This document shows positions 56,178 to 64,000 of a stretch of 64,000 nucleotides of DNA, one piece after another; position 1 is the first letter of the stretch; the number at the start of each line of letters is the position of its first letter. The notes below the pieces were generated by a model, which saw nothing but the letters and a program-made list of their open reading frames with translations, ran no database searches and was not told where the DNA came from. The stretch comes from Sphingomonas sp. CFBP 13720. Lineage in GTDB: Bacteria > Pseudomonadota > Alphaproteobacteria > Sphingomonadales > Sphingomonadaceae. The DNA lies in NCBI RefSeq assembly GCF_014842075.1, contig NZ_JACYVA010000001.1:62001-126000 (forward strand), read 5' to 3'. Made by a program: the position numbers and the translations under genes.

Positions 56178-56234
56178 AAAAACGGCCGCCCTGCCCGCCG
56201 TCGCGGTGGCGACGATACGGGCCGGACGGCCGTT
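56178..56234 (-). terminator. Rho-independent terminator of tRNA-Val
   Basis: On the minus strand AACGGCCGTCC (56234-56224) pairs with GGGCGGCCGTT (56191-56181), one mismatch, followed by a run of five T (56182-56178). The large loop contains further GC-rich pairing. It lies five bases beyond the tRNA 3' end. Confidence 0.7.
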
Positions 56235-56238
56235 GATC

Positions 56239-56313
56239 TGGTGGGCGCGACAGGGATTGAACCTGTGACCCCACCCGTGTGAAGGGTGTGCTCTACCGCT
56301 GAGCTACGCGCCC
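56239..56313 (-). tRNA. tRNA-Val (CAC anticodon)
   Basis: A 75-base cloverleaf on the minus strand: acceptor GGGCGCG (56313-56307) with CGCGCCC (56249-56243), D-arm AGCTCAGCGGTAGAGC, anticodon stem CACCC/GGGTG with loop TTCACAC (anticodon CAC), T-arm with GGTTCAATCC, and encoded CCA. It lies 51 bases downstream of the hup gene, on the same strand. Confidence 0.97.
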
Positions 56314-56324
56314 GGAAACCCGGA

Positions 56325-56350
56325 GGCCGGCTCCCTAAAGGGCACCGGCC
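56325..56350 (-). terminator. Imperfect hairpin between hup and tRNA-Val
   Basis: GGCCGGCTCCC (56325-56335) pairs imperfectly with GGGCACCGGCC (56340-56350), two mismatches and a short loop. It could attenuate hup transcription ahead of the tRNA. There is no T-run, so confidence is low. Confidence 0.4.
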
Positions 56351-56364
56351 GGACTGTCTAGAAG

Positions 56365-56637
56365 TTAATTCACCGAATCCTTAAGGCCTTTGCCCGCCTT
56401 GAACTTGGGCTGCGACGATGCCTTGATCGTCATCGGTTCGCCGGTGCGTGGGTTGCGGCCGGTCGATGCCTTGCGCTTCGAAACGGAAAAGGTGCCGAAC
56501 CCGACCAGTCGCACTTCATCGCCCTTCTTAAGCGCGGCGGAAATCGAATCGAACACTGCCTCGACCGCCTTGACCGCATCGCCGCGGGTAAGCCCCGAAT
56601 GGTCGGCGACCTGCCCGATCAGCTCCTGCTTGTTCAT
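56365..56637 (-). CDS. HU-type histone-like DNA-binding protein
   Basis: A 90-residue bacterial HU protein that bends DNA and organises the nucleoid. The signature GFGTFSVSKRKASTGRNPRTGE (with GFGTFSV and RNPRTGE visible near residues 46-67) contains the DNA-intercalating proline arm, and the N terminus MNKQELIGQVADHSGL is typical. It follows lon on the same strand, 187 bases away, an arrangement (lon-hupB) shared with E. coli. Confidence 0.97.
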   Translation of the reverse strand: MNKQELIGQVADHSGLTRGDAVKAVEAVFDSISAALKKGDEVRLVGFGTFSVSKRKASTGRNPRTGEPMTIKASSQPKFKAGKGLKDSVN

Positions 56638-56786
56638 CCCGTCGAATCCCCTGTCTCGGTAAAAATACGTGAAACTTGAAGGCGGCAGTAAGGCCGCTTC
56701 GTTCCAGCGTGTCAAAGCAAATTGCCGGCGGCGGCGCAATCCGCCGCGTCGCATTACCGCGCCGGACGACGCGGATAGGTGGCCCT

Positions 56787-56817
56787 GTCCGGGCCGCCGA
56801 CAAACGACGACCCGGAC
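56787..56817 (-). terminator. Possible hairpin after lon
   Basis: GTCCGGG (56787-56793) and CCCGGAC (56811-56817) form a 7-bp perfect stem with a 17-base loop, seven bases beyond the lon stop. There is no T-run on the lon strand. Confidence 0.35.
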
Positions 56818-56824
56818 GTGCGCG

Positions 56825-59305
56825 TCAGTGCGGGCGCGATTCGCCGATGCCGGGGACCGGAACCGGCGGTTGCGCCGCCAGATCATCGGCATCGGTCCAG
56901 TCGATCGCGACCAGCGGTTCGGTCAGCGCCAGTCGCAGCACCTCGTCGACATGGCTTACCGGAATGATCTCCAGCCCGCCGCGGACATTAGCCGGAATTT
57001 CGGCCAGATCCTTTTCGTTGTCGGCGGGGATCAGCACGGTCGTGATCCCGCCGCGCAGCGCCGCCAGCAGTTTCTCCTTCAATCCGCCGATCGGCAGCAC
57101 GCGGCCGCGCAACGTGACCTCACCGGTCATCGCCACCTCACGCCGCACCGGCACCCCAGTCAGCGTGGATACGATCGACGTGACAAGACCGATACCCGCC
57201 GACGGTCCGTCCTTGGGTACCGCGCCTTCGGGCAGGTGGACGTGAACGTCCTTGCGATGGAACAGGCTGGGCTTGATGCCATAGCCCGGCGAGCGGGCCT
57301 TGACGTAGCTCCACGCCGCCTCGACCGATTCCTTCATCACGTCGCCCAGCTTGCCGGTCGTCTTGACCATGCCCTTGCCCGGCACCGTCACGCTTTCGAT
57401 CGTCAGCAATTCGCCGCCGACCTCCGTCCAAGCCAGCCCCGTGACACCGCCGATCTGATGCTCTTCCTCACCCACGCCGAACCGGTATTTGCGGACGCCC
57501 GCGAACTCGGCGAGGTTTTCCGGTGTCACGACGACCGACGCCACCTTGCCTTCGAGTATTCGACGCAATGCCTTACGCGCCAGCTTTGCGATTTCCCGCT
57601 CCAACGTACGCACGCCGGCTTCCCGCGTATAATAGCGCAGCATGTCGCGCAGCGCGCCTTCGGTCAGCTCGAACTCGCCCGGTTTCAGGCCATGCGCCTC
57701 GATCTGCTTGGCGATCAGGTGCCGTTGCGCGATCTCGACCTTCTCGTCCTCGGTATAACCCTCAAGCCGGATGATCTCCATCCGGTCGAGCAATGGCTGC
57801 GGCAGATTGAGCGTGTTCGCGGTGCACACGAACATCACGTCCGACAGGTCGATATCAATTTCGAGATAATGGTCGTTGAACTTCGCATTCTGTTCGGGAT
57901 CGAGCACTTCCAACAGCGCCGATGCCGGATCGCCGCGGAAATCCTGACCAAGCTTGTCGATCTCGTCGAGCAAAAACAGCGGGTTGGCCGCGCCCGCCTT
58001 CTTCAGGTTGGTGACGATCTTGCCCGGCAACGACCCGATATAGGTCCGGCGGTGGCCGCGAATCTCGGCCTCGTCGCGCACGCCGCCCAGCGACTGGCGG
58101 ATGAACTCGCGTCCCGTCGCCTTGGCGATACTCTTGCCCAACGACGTCTTGCCGACGCCGGGCGGGCCGACGAGGCACAGGATCGGGCCTTTCAGCTTGT
58201 TGGTCCGCGCCTGTACCGCCAGATACTCGACAATCCGGTCCTTGACCTTCTCCAGCGCGTAATGATCCTCGTCCAGCACGGCTTGCGCGACGGCGATGTC
58301 CTTCTTCAACTTGGACTTCTTGCCCCAAGGCAGCCCCAGCAGCACGTCGAGATAGTTGCGCACCACGGTCGCCTCGGCGCTCATCGGCGCCATCGTCTTC
58401 AGCTTCTTCAGCTCCGATGTCGCCTTGGTCCGCGCTTCCTTCGATAGTTTCAGCGTCGCGATCTTCTGGGTCAGCTCGGCGATCTCGTCGCCCTCGCCTT
58501 CCTCGCCCTCGTTGCCCAGCTCGCGCTGGATCGCCTTCAGCTGTTCATTCAGATAATATTCGCGCTGGGTCTTCTCCATCTGGCGCTTCACGCGGCTGCG
58601 AATCTTCTTCTCGACCTGCAACACGCCCAGCTCGCCCTCCATGAAGGCGAACACCATCTCCAGCCGCTTGTGCGGATCGCTCTCGACAAGCAGCGACTGC
58701 TTGTCGGCGACCTTGACCGAGATATTCCCCGCAACCGCATCGGCAAGGCGCGACGGGTCTTCCAGCTCGGACAGCTGCACCGCCGTCTCCGCCGGCAGCT
58801 TCTTGTTGAGCTTGGCGTAATTCTCGAACTGGTCGACCACCGAACGCATCAGCGCCTTCAGCTCGGGACTGGCATCCGCAGCAGCGGACTCGACCCGCTC
58901 TTCCATGCCTTCGTCGGCTTCTTCCAGCGTCGTGTCGCCGTCCGCTGCCATGTCGACCGTCGCGACCAGATAATCGTCGACCGTCTCCAACGCGGTCAGC
59001 GTCCCCCGCTGCTTACCCGACACCAGCACGCGCACCGTGCCGTCAGGCAGCTTGAGCATCTGCATCACCTCGGCCGAAACCCCGACGTCGTACAGGTCTT
59101 CGCGCTGCGGATCGTCCTCACCGGGGTCGAGCTGCGCGACGAGGAAAATCTCCTTCGATCCCGCCATCGCCGCTTCCAACGCCGCGACCGACTTGTCGCG
59201 GCCGACGAACAACGGCACGATCATGTGCGGGAAGACGACGATATCGCGCAACGGCAGGACCGGAAGCGTCGATGACAAAGCGGGAACGGGATCGATTTCG
59301 GACAT
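56825..59305 (-). CDS. lon: ATP-dependent protease La (Lon)
   Basis: An 826-residue cytosolic AAA+ serine protease that removes misfolded and short-lived regulatory proteins. The N-terminal substrate-binding domain starts [23 protein letters not shown]. The ATPase domain carries GPPGVGKTS (near residue 385) and [10 protein letters not shown]. The protease domain has the catalytic serine in KDGPSAGIG (near residue 700) and lysine in [14 protein letters not shown] precedes the ATG. In alphaproteobacteria Lon targets include DnaA and CcrM. A candidate heat-shock promoter lies just upstream. Confidence 0.98.
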   Translation of the reverse strand: MSEIDPVPALSSTLPVLPLRDIVVFPHMIVPLFVGRDKSVAALEAAMAGSKEIFLVAQLDPGEDDPQREDLYDVGVSAEVMQMLKLPDGTVRVLVSGKQRGTLTALETVDDYLVATVDMAADGDTTLEEADEGMEERVESAAADASPELKALMRSVVDQFENYAKLNKKLPAETAVQLSELEDPSRLADAVAGNISVKVADKQSLLVESDPHKRLEMVFAFMEGELGVLQVEKKIRSRVKRQMEKTQREYYLNEQLKAIQRELGNEGEEGEGDEIAELTQKIATLKLSKEARTKATSELKKLKTMAPMSAEATVVRNYLDVLLGLPWGKKSKLKKDIAVAQAVLDEDHYALEKVKDRIVEYLAVQARTNKLKGPILCLVGPPGVGKTSLGKSIAKATGREFIRQSLGGVRDEAEIRGHRRTYIGSLPGKIVTNLKKAGAANPLFLLDEIDKLGQDFRGDPASALLEVLDPEQNAKFNDHYLEIDIDLSDVMFVCTANTLNLPQPLLDRMEIIRLEGYTEDEKVEIAQRHLIAKQIEAHGLKPGEFELTEGALRDMLRYYTREAGVRTLEREIAKLARKALRRILEGKVASVVVTPENLAEFAGVRKYRFGVGEEEHQIGGVTGLAWTEVGGELLTIESVTVPGKGMVKTTGKLGDVMKESVEAAWSYVKARSPGYGIKPSLFHRKDVHVHLPEGAVPKDGPSAGIGLVTSIVSTLTGVPVRREVAMTGEVTLRGRVLPIGGLKEKLLAALRGGITTVLIPADNEKDLAEIPANVRGGLEIIPVSHVDEVLRLALTEPLVAIDWTDADDLAAQPPVPVPGIGESRPH

Positions 59306-59346
59306 GCACACTCCACGACCCGGCCACGGTGCCGGATCCACGATAC

Positions 59347-59375
59347 TATATGGTGGCTTCGGCGATGCCATCAAT
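59347..59375 (-). promoter_or_regulatory. Candidate sigma-32 (RpoH) promoter of lon
   Basis: On the minus strand ATTGAT (59375-59370), a 14-base spacer and CACCATATA (59355-59347) match the heat-shock pattern CTTGAA-N13/17-CCCCATNTA, with eight of nine -10 positions fitting. It can also be read as a weaker sigma-70 site (TTGATG, 18 bases, TATAGT). The leader would be about 35 bases. Lon is a classic RpoH target, which supports the reading. Confidence 0.5.
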
Positions 59376-59391
59376 CTCCGTTGTAACGGAG
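59376..59391. promoter_or_regulatory. 16-bp palindrome between lon and the M1 peptidase
   Basis: CTCCGTT-GT-AACGGAG is a perfect inverted repeat. It abuts the proposed lon -35 on one side and on the other overlaps the ribosome site (GGAGGGG, 59388-59394) of the M1 peptidase. The two-base centre favours a DNA operator for a dimeric regulator over an RNA hairpin. Confidence 0.45.
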
Positions 59392-59398
59392 GGGTATC

Positions 59399-61072
59399 AT
59401 GACGCTGCTGATGGCGCTGCTCCTTGCCCAGACGGCCCAGCCGGTGCCGCCGCCGGTCCCGCCCGCCACCGCGCGATCGGGTGGCCCGATCGAACCCGAA
59501 CGGGATGCGCTGCGGCTGGTCCATGTCGATCTGGCCGTGGAGACGCTGCCGAAGCGTCGCATGCTATCGGCCCGCGCGACCCTGACGGTCGCTGCACGCG
59601 CACCTGCACCGCGCATCCTGCTCGATCTCGACGGAGTGCTTCGCGTGTCGGCGGTATCGATCGACGGCACCGCGTTGCCACGCGCCAGGTGGCGACAGGA
59701 TGACGGCCGGATCGTCATCGACCGGGCGCTCGCCACCGGAACACGTGCTACGGTGCAGATCACCTATGCCGGGCCGCCGCGGGTTGCGAAGCGGGCGCCA
59801 TGGGACGACGGTTTCGTCTGGAGCGAATCGAACGGCAAGCCGTGGTTCGGATCGACCGCGCAGGGGGCGGGATGCGACCTGTGGTGGCCCTGTCTCGACT
59901 TTCCGGCGGGGGAGCCGGGGGGCGCCACGCTGCACCTGACGGTTCCTGCGGGCCTGTCCGCGCCGACCAACGGCGTGCTGCTCGGCATCGATCGGCTGCC
60001 GGACGGACGCTCGACATGGCACTGGCGATCGGGGCCGGTGAACCCCTACACGCTGGCGATATCCGTCGGGCCGTATCGCGAGATATCGGGCCGCTATCGC
60101 AGCCGCTACGGCAACACGATCCCGCTGTCGCTGTGGCATCTCGAAGGCAAGGAACGACAGGCCGCACGCCTTTTCGACGAATTCGCGCCGACGCTCGATT
60201 TCTTCGAATCGGTGATCGGGCCCTATCCGTTCGGCGACCAGAAGGTGGGCGTGGTCGAGACACCGTATCTGGGCATGGAGCACCAGACGATCAACGCCTA
60301 TGGCAACGACTACCGCGCCGCCCCGGAGGGGTTCGACTGGCTGTTCCAGCATGAATTCAGCCACGAATGGTTCGGTAACCAGCTGACCGCCGCCGACTGG
60401 GACGACTTCTGGCTGCACGAGGCGTTCGCGGCATATATGCAACCCGCCTATGCCAAATGGCGCGAAGGCGATGCGCGCTACATATCGATGCTGCTTGGCC
60501 AGCGGGTGCGCATCGCAGCAAAGGTCCCGATGGTGTCCGGCACGTCGCGCACGTCGCAGGCGATGGCATCGGTCGAAACGGGCGGTCCGGGCACCGATGT
60601 GTATTTCAAGGGCGCGTGGATGCTGCACACACTGCGGCACATGATCGGCGACCGGGCCTTCCTCGCGGCGACGCGTCGGCTGGTCTATGGCCGGCCCGAC
60701 CCGCGTCCCGGTAATTTCCGGCCGCGGTTCGGCACGACCCGCGACTTCACCGAAGCCGTGAAGCAGGAAAGCGGACGCGATCTGGACTGGTTCTTCGACG
60801 TCTATCTGCGACAGGCGGCTTTGCCCGACCTGATCGAGACGCGCGACGCCGATACCCTCACGCTGCGCTGGAAGGTGACGGGTGGCGGTGCCTTTCCCCT
60901 GCCGATCGAGATCGAAATCGACGGCGTCGTGCGGACTTTGCCCATGATCGATGGCACCAGTTCGATACCGGTAGCGCGCGATGCGCATGTCGTGATCGAT
61001 CCGATGGCGCGGGTGCTGCGGCGTTCAATGGCGGTCGAACGAATGCAGGAACCGCGCGTTGGGCCCGGATGA
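59399..61072 (+). CDS. M1 family metallopeptidase (aminopeptidase N-like)
   Basis: A 557-residue zinc aminopeptidase. A short N-terminal signal (MTLLMALLLAQTAQ) suggests export. Family elements are the substrate-anchoring GMEHQ (in YLGMEHQTINAYG, near residue 293), the zinc site HEFSHEWFGNQ (His and His, near residue 319) and the downstream Glu in WLHEAFAAYMQ. GMEHQ replaces the usual GxMEN. The protein lacks the large C-terminal helical domain of PepN. GGAGGGG lies five bases before the ATG. It diverges from lon. Confidence 0.92.
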   Translation: MTLLMALLLAQTAQPVPPPVPPATARSGGPIEPERDALRLVHVDLAVETLPKRRMLSARATLTVAARAPAPRILLDLDGVLRVSAVSIDGTALPRARWRQDDGRIVIDRALATGTRATVQITYAGPPRVAKRAPWDDGFVWSESNGKPWFGSTAQGAGCDLWWPCLDFPAGEPGGATLHLTVPAGLSAPTNGVLLGIDRLPDGRSTWHWRSGPVNPYTLAISVGPYREISGRYRSRYGNTIPLSLWHLEGKERQAARLFDEFAPTLDFFESVIGPYPFGDQKVGVVETPYLGMEHQTINAYGNDYRAAPEGFDWLFQHEFSHEWFGNQLTAADWDDFWLHEAFAAYMQPAYAKWREGDARYISMLLGQRVRIAAKVPMVSGTSRTSQAMASVETGGPGTDVYFKGAWMLHTLRHMIGDRAFLAATRRLVYGRPDPRPGNFRPRFGTTRDFTEAVKQESGRDLDWFFDVYLRQAALPDLIETRDADTLTLRWKVTGGGAFPLPIEIEIDGVVRTLPMIDGTSSIPVARDAHVVIDPMARVLRRSMAVERMQEPRVGPG

Positions 61073-61296
61073 TCCTTCTTCGCAAACGTGCCGCCGAAAT
61101 GGCGGCCACCTTCATGATCGGTGACGTTCTGCTCGGCCTGTTGCAGCCCGCACGCCATGTCGAGTTGTGGCAGGAACGGGCCGGCGGGGCCGAACGGACG
61201 GTCCGGCCGTCCGTCGGTCGCCCCGGCCGCCGCCGTGCCTATGCCGTGCTCCAGATCGCGGCGGGTCTGGCGCTGGCGGCACGGCAGCGGGCCTGA
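61069..61296 (+). CDS. Small protein of unknown function, coupled to the M1 peptidase
   Basis: A 75-residue protein whose ATG overlaps the M1 peptidase stop (ATGA). It has two moderately hydrophobic stretches (about residues 9-26, EMAATFMIGDVLLGLLQP; and 57-71, AYAVLQIAAGLALAA) separated by an Arg-rich middle (VRPSVGRPGRRR). It could be a small inner-membrane or amphipathic protein. I cannot name it; its coupling and clean frame suggest it is real. Confidence 0.6.
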   Translation: MILLRKRAAEMAATFMIGDVLLGLLQPARHVELWQERAGGAERTVRPSVGRPGRRRAYAVLQIAAGLALAARQRA

Positions 61297-61344
61297 ACGC
61301 CACACCGCTTGCATGGCACGGCGACAACCCCCACCATCGCCCGC

Positions 61345-62724
61345 ATGACATCATTGATCGTCGCCGACCGGGGGCAGGATGCCCGGACCGTACATCTGAT
61401 CGACCCCGCCGGCTTCGACGCATGGCTCTCCGCCCGCCCCTCGCCGATCCGGGCCGTGCTTGCCGCGCAGCGCTTCGCTCCGAAAGCGGGCAGGGTCGCG
61501 ATCCTGCCGGACGAAGGTGACGACTGGTCGGCAGTGACGGTCGTTGCCGATACTGGCCGACTGACGCCATGGTGTCTTGCGCACCTGCCGCCCGTGTTGC
61601 CGCCCGGCAGCTACCGGGTCGACGGCGGCGATGTGCGGCAGGCGTTGCTCGGCTGGGCGACGGCGCAGTATCGGTTCACCCGCTATCGCAAGGCCGACGA
61701 CGACGCCCCGCGCGTTCTGCTGACCGACGCCGTAGCGCATATCGATGAGGTACTGCGGCAGGCGGCGGCGATCGCTTGGGTCCGCGATCTCGTGAACACT
61801 CCCGCCGGCGATCTCGGTCCGGCCGAACTGGCCGATGTAGCCCGCCAACTGGGCGAGCGGCATGGCGCCACCGTGTCCGTCATTGCCGGGCGCGACCTCG
61901 AACGTGGGTATCCGATGATCCACTCGGTCGGCAAGGCGGCGGCGAAAGGTCGGGAACCGCGCCTGATCGAACTCGAATGGGGCAACCCGGCGCATCCCCG
62001 CGTCGCGCTGGTCGGCAAGGGTGTGTGCTTCGACACCGGCGGACTGGATATCAAGCCGACCGCCGGCATGAAGCTGATGAAGAAGGATATGGGCGGTGCC
62101 GCGCACGCGCTGGCGCTCGCCGGGCTGGTGATGGAAACCCATCTTCCCGTGCGGCTGCACCTGTTGATCCCGGCGGTCGAGAATGCGGTGTCGGGCGACG
62201 CCTTCCGTCCCGGCGACGTGCTGGACACGCGCAAGGGGTTGACGGTCGAGAACACCAACACCGATGCCGAAGGTCGGCTGGTGCTCGGCGACGCGTTGAC
62301 GAAGGCGTGCGAAGGCCGCCCCGAACTGCTCATCGACTTCGCGACGCTGACCGGCGCGGCCCGGGTGGCGCTGGGTCCCGATCTGCCCGCGACCTTCGCC
62401 AATGACGAGGCGCTTGCCACCGACCTGCTGGCGGCCGGTATCACCGAACATGATCCGTTGTGGCGAATGCCGCTATGGGACGCCTATGACGAGCAGTTGA
62501 AGTCGGACATCGCCGACATGATCAACGCCCCCGAGGGCGGCATGGCCGGCGCGGTGACGGCGGCGCTGTTCCTGCGTCGCTTCGTCGATCCGGGCATCGT
62601 CTGGGCGCATCTCGACACGTTCGCGTGGCGGGCGGCAGCGCGGCCGGGAAGGGCCAAGGGCGGCGAAGCCTATGGCCTCCGCGCGGCATGGCGGTTGCTA
62701 AGGGACCGGTACGCCGGGAAATAA
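61345..62724 (+). CDS. M17 leucyl aminopeptidase family protein (PepB-like)
   Basis: A 459-residue cytosolic dizinc aminopeptidase. It shows VGKGVCFDTGGLDIKPTAGM (metal Lys and Asp, near residue 230), the M17 signature NTDAEGRLVLGDAL, and LIDFATLTGAARVALG. The N-terminal domain differs from and is shorter than that of the first M17 enzyme (31010-32488), so the two are paralogues, not duplicates. ATG at 61345 is preferred to an in-frame ATG at 61309. Confidence 0.93.
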   Translation: MTSLIVADRGQDARTVHLIDPAGFDAWLSARPSPIRAVLAAQRFAPKAGRVAILPDEGDDWSAVTVVADTGRLTPWCLAHLPPVLPPGSYRVDGGDVRQALLGWATAQYRFTRYRKADDDAPRVLLTDAVAHIDEVLRQAAAIAWVRDLVNTPAGDLGPAELADVARQLGERHGATVSVIAGRDLERGYPMIHSVGKAAAKGREPRLIELEWGNPAHPRVALVGKGVCFDTGGLDIKPTAGMKLMKKDMGGAAHALALAGLVMETHLPVRLHLLIPAVENAVSGDAFRPGDVLDTRKGLTVENTNTDAEGRLVLGDALTKACEGRPELLIDFATLTGAARVALGPDLPATFANDEALATDLLAAGITEHDPLWRMPLWDAYDEQLKSDIADMINAPEGGMAGAVTAALFLRRFVDPGIVWAHLDTFAWRAAARPGRAKGGEAYGLRAAWRLLRDRYAGK

Positions 62725-62733
62725 CCCGGACGA

Positions 62734-64000
62734 TCAGGCTGCTTCAGCCGCCTCGGTCGTCCAGCCCAGATGCGGGATCGCGATCGATCGTTTGCCGGCC
62801 AGATCGACCCGGCACACGATCAGGTCGCGCCCTTCGATATACGCCAGCAACCGCTTTACCCGTCCGATCGAACTGGTGCCATAGGTCCGGGCGATCGCAC
62901 CATCGCTGGGCGACGGTTCGCGATCGCGCGCGGCGCGTGCGATCAGCATGAACGCGCCCAGCATGTCGTCGGGCAGGACGTTGGCGATCTCCAGCGCCTG
63001 CGCCCATTCGCCCTCCGGCGATTCGAAGATACCCGCCCGCGCGCAGGCCAGCCGCCGGGTAAAGGCGGGCAGATCGAGCGGCGGTCGTGCCAGCCCGACC
63101 ATGCGGCAGCGCACATCGAAATCCTGATACAGCACTGCCGCCGCGCGGGGCTGATCCCCCTCGTCCTCCACCAGCGCGCGCAGCACGTCGGCGACGATCG
63201 CGTCGGTTTCATCGGTCGACCGTTCGGGCAGGTCGGGTGCGGTCGTCGGCTTGGGCGGGGTCGCGATCGCGGCGATCACGTCCTCGGACGGCGCAGCATG
63301 ACGGATCGGCGGACCCAGCGGCAGCATCGCTTCGACCGGGGCGAGCAGCAGGTCCTTGATATCGGCGACGGGTGCGGTGGGCAGCGGCGTCAGCTTGGGG
63401 CTGCCGCTGCGTGCCGACGTCTGCACCGCGCCGATGCGGATCGACAGCGGACGGCGCGACACCGCCGGACCCAGTGCGAGGAAATGCCCGCGTTGCAGGT
63501 CGCGGATCGCTTCCGCCTGCCGCCGTTCCATTCCAAGCAAATCGGCGGCGCGCGCCATGTCGATGTCCAGAAACGTGCGGCCCATCAGAAAATTGGACGC
63601 TTCCGCTGCGACGTTCTTGGCCAGCTTGGCCAGACGCTGCGTCGCGATCACGCCGGCCAGACCGCGCTTGCGCCCCCGGCACATCAGGTTGGTCATCGCC
63701 GACAACGACGCCCGGCGCACGTCCTCGACCACTTCGCCGCCGCCCGCCGGGGCGAACAACTGCGCTTCGTCCACCACGACCAGCGCCGGATACCAATGTT
63801 CGCGCGGCGCATCGAACAGCGCGTTCAGGAACGCGGCGGCGCACTTCATCTGCCCTTCGGCCTCCAGCCCTTCGAGGCTCAGGACGACGGATGCGCGATG
63901 TTCGCGCGCGCGGGTGGCGAATTTGGCAACCTCGCGCTCGCTATGATCGGCGGCCTCGATCACGACATGGCCGTATGCGCCGGCGAGCGTGACGAAATCG
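62734..64000 (-). CDS. HerA-like ATP-binding protein, N terminus beyond the window
   Basis: The frame is open to base 64000, so the N-terminal part with Walker A lies outside. At least 421 residues are visible: a Walker B-like ALVVVDEAQLFAP (about residue 73 of the visible part), RGRKRGLAGVIATQRLAKLAKNV and NFLMGRTFLDIDMARAADLLGM, typical of HerA/DUF87 hexameric ATPases. A Pro-rich linker and a C-terminal helical, possibly winged-helix region follow. Archaeal HerA works with NurA in DNA end resection; bacterial members often have unknown or defence-related roles. No partner nuclease is in view. Confidence 0.82.
   Translation of the reverse strand, partial: DFVTLAGAYGHVVIEAADHSEREVAKFATRAREHRASVVLSLEGLEAEGQMKCAAAFLNALFDAPREHWYPALVVVDEAQLFAPAGGGEVVEDVRRASLSAMTNLMCRGRKRGLAGVIATQRLAKLAKNVAAEASNFLMGRTFLDIDMARAADLLGMERRQAEAIRDLQRGHFLALGPAVSRRPLSIRIGAVQTSARSGSPKLTPLPTAPVADIKDLLLAPVEAMLPLGPPIRHAAPSEDVIAAIATPPKPTTAPDLPERSTDETDAIVADVLRALVEDEGDQPRAAAVLYQDFDVRCRMVGLARPPLDLPAFTRRLACARAGIFESPEGEWAQALEIANVLPDDMLGAFMLIARAARDREPSPSDGAIARTYGTSSIGRVKRLLAYIEGRDLIVCRVDLAGKRSIAIPHLGWTTEAAEAA

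Noticed and set aside
55847..56236. Plus-strand open frame of 129 codons upstream of the lipoprotein operon
   Set aside because: Composition is Arg/Thr-rich without any domain, no ribosome site, and it overlaps the Pho-box-like array and the tRNA-Val terminator.
31010..62724. Recent duplication of the two M17 aminopeptidases
   Set aside because: The proteins share only the catalytic signatures; their N-terminal domains and lengths differ, so they are old paralogues.

Overview
The window is a gene-dense, high-GC stretch of an alphaproteobacterial chromosome, most likely from a sphingomonad (Sphingomonas or a close relative). The evidence is the nifR3(dusB)-ntrB-ntrC-ntrY-ntrX-hfq-hflX run, fused ispDF, an Hfq with two Sm domains, class II DAHP synthase, an Hda-ppk-ppx cluster, TonB receptor biology and frequent 1-4 bp gene overlaps. 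No prophage, insertion sequence, CRISPR array or plasmid function is visible. Almost everything is core housekeeping.

Layout. 1-4.5 kb (+): end of metG, tatD, an MBL hydrolase, a retropepsin-like membrane protease and mazG. 4.7-13.8 kb (-): dusB, NtrBC, NtrYX, tandem Hfq and HflX. 13.9-18.2 kb: ispDF, a small secreted protein and a cinA-like amidohydrolase (+), ratA/COQ10-like and lipA (-), carbonic anhydrase (+). 18.3-27.3 kb: aspS (-), rnd and an I78-type lipoprotein (+), then a minus-strand operon of a DUF2066-like protein, hda, ppk and ppx. 27.3-30 kb (+): purM, purN, a YjbR-like protein and a membrane-anchored unknown. 30-32.5 kb (-): pepA, holC, ndk. 32.6-38.2 kb (+): the conserved lptD-surA-pdxA-rsmA operon. 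38.2-40.8 kb (-): SRPBCC protein, zinc alcohol dehydrogenase and SDR, with a possible general-stress (EcfG-type) promoter. 41-44.4 kb (+): cysS, a TM2 protein, DAHP synthase. 44.5-49.3 kb (-): cytochrome c maturation operon ccmC-D-E-F-G-H plus a TPR subunit, including a 35-residue ccmD. 49.3-50.5 kb (-): tRNA-His followed directly by a leucine-dehydrogenase-like gene. 50.5-51.2 kb: a gene-free stretch with two short tandem repeats. 51.2-56 kb (-): a beta-helix-like lipoprotein and a TonB-dependent receptor, preceded by an array of half-sites resembling a PhoB box. 56.2-59.3 kb (-): lon, hup, tRNA-Val. 59.4-64 kb: M1 peptidase, a small unknown, a second M17 aminopeptidase (+), and a HerA-like ATPase running off the end (-).

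The genes most worth attention are: the double-Sm Hfq translationally coupled to HflX; NtrX lacking the GAFTGA sigma-54 contact motif while its neighbour NtrC keeps it; the lipoprotein/TonB-receptor pair with an 11-bp-periodic Pho-box-like array and a 14-bp hairpin between the two cistrons; and the tRNA-His/leucine dehydrogenase junction. All functional calls come from reading motifs and gene order; no database search was run.
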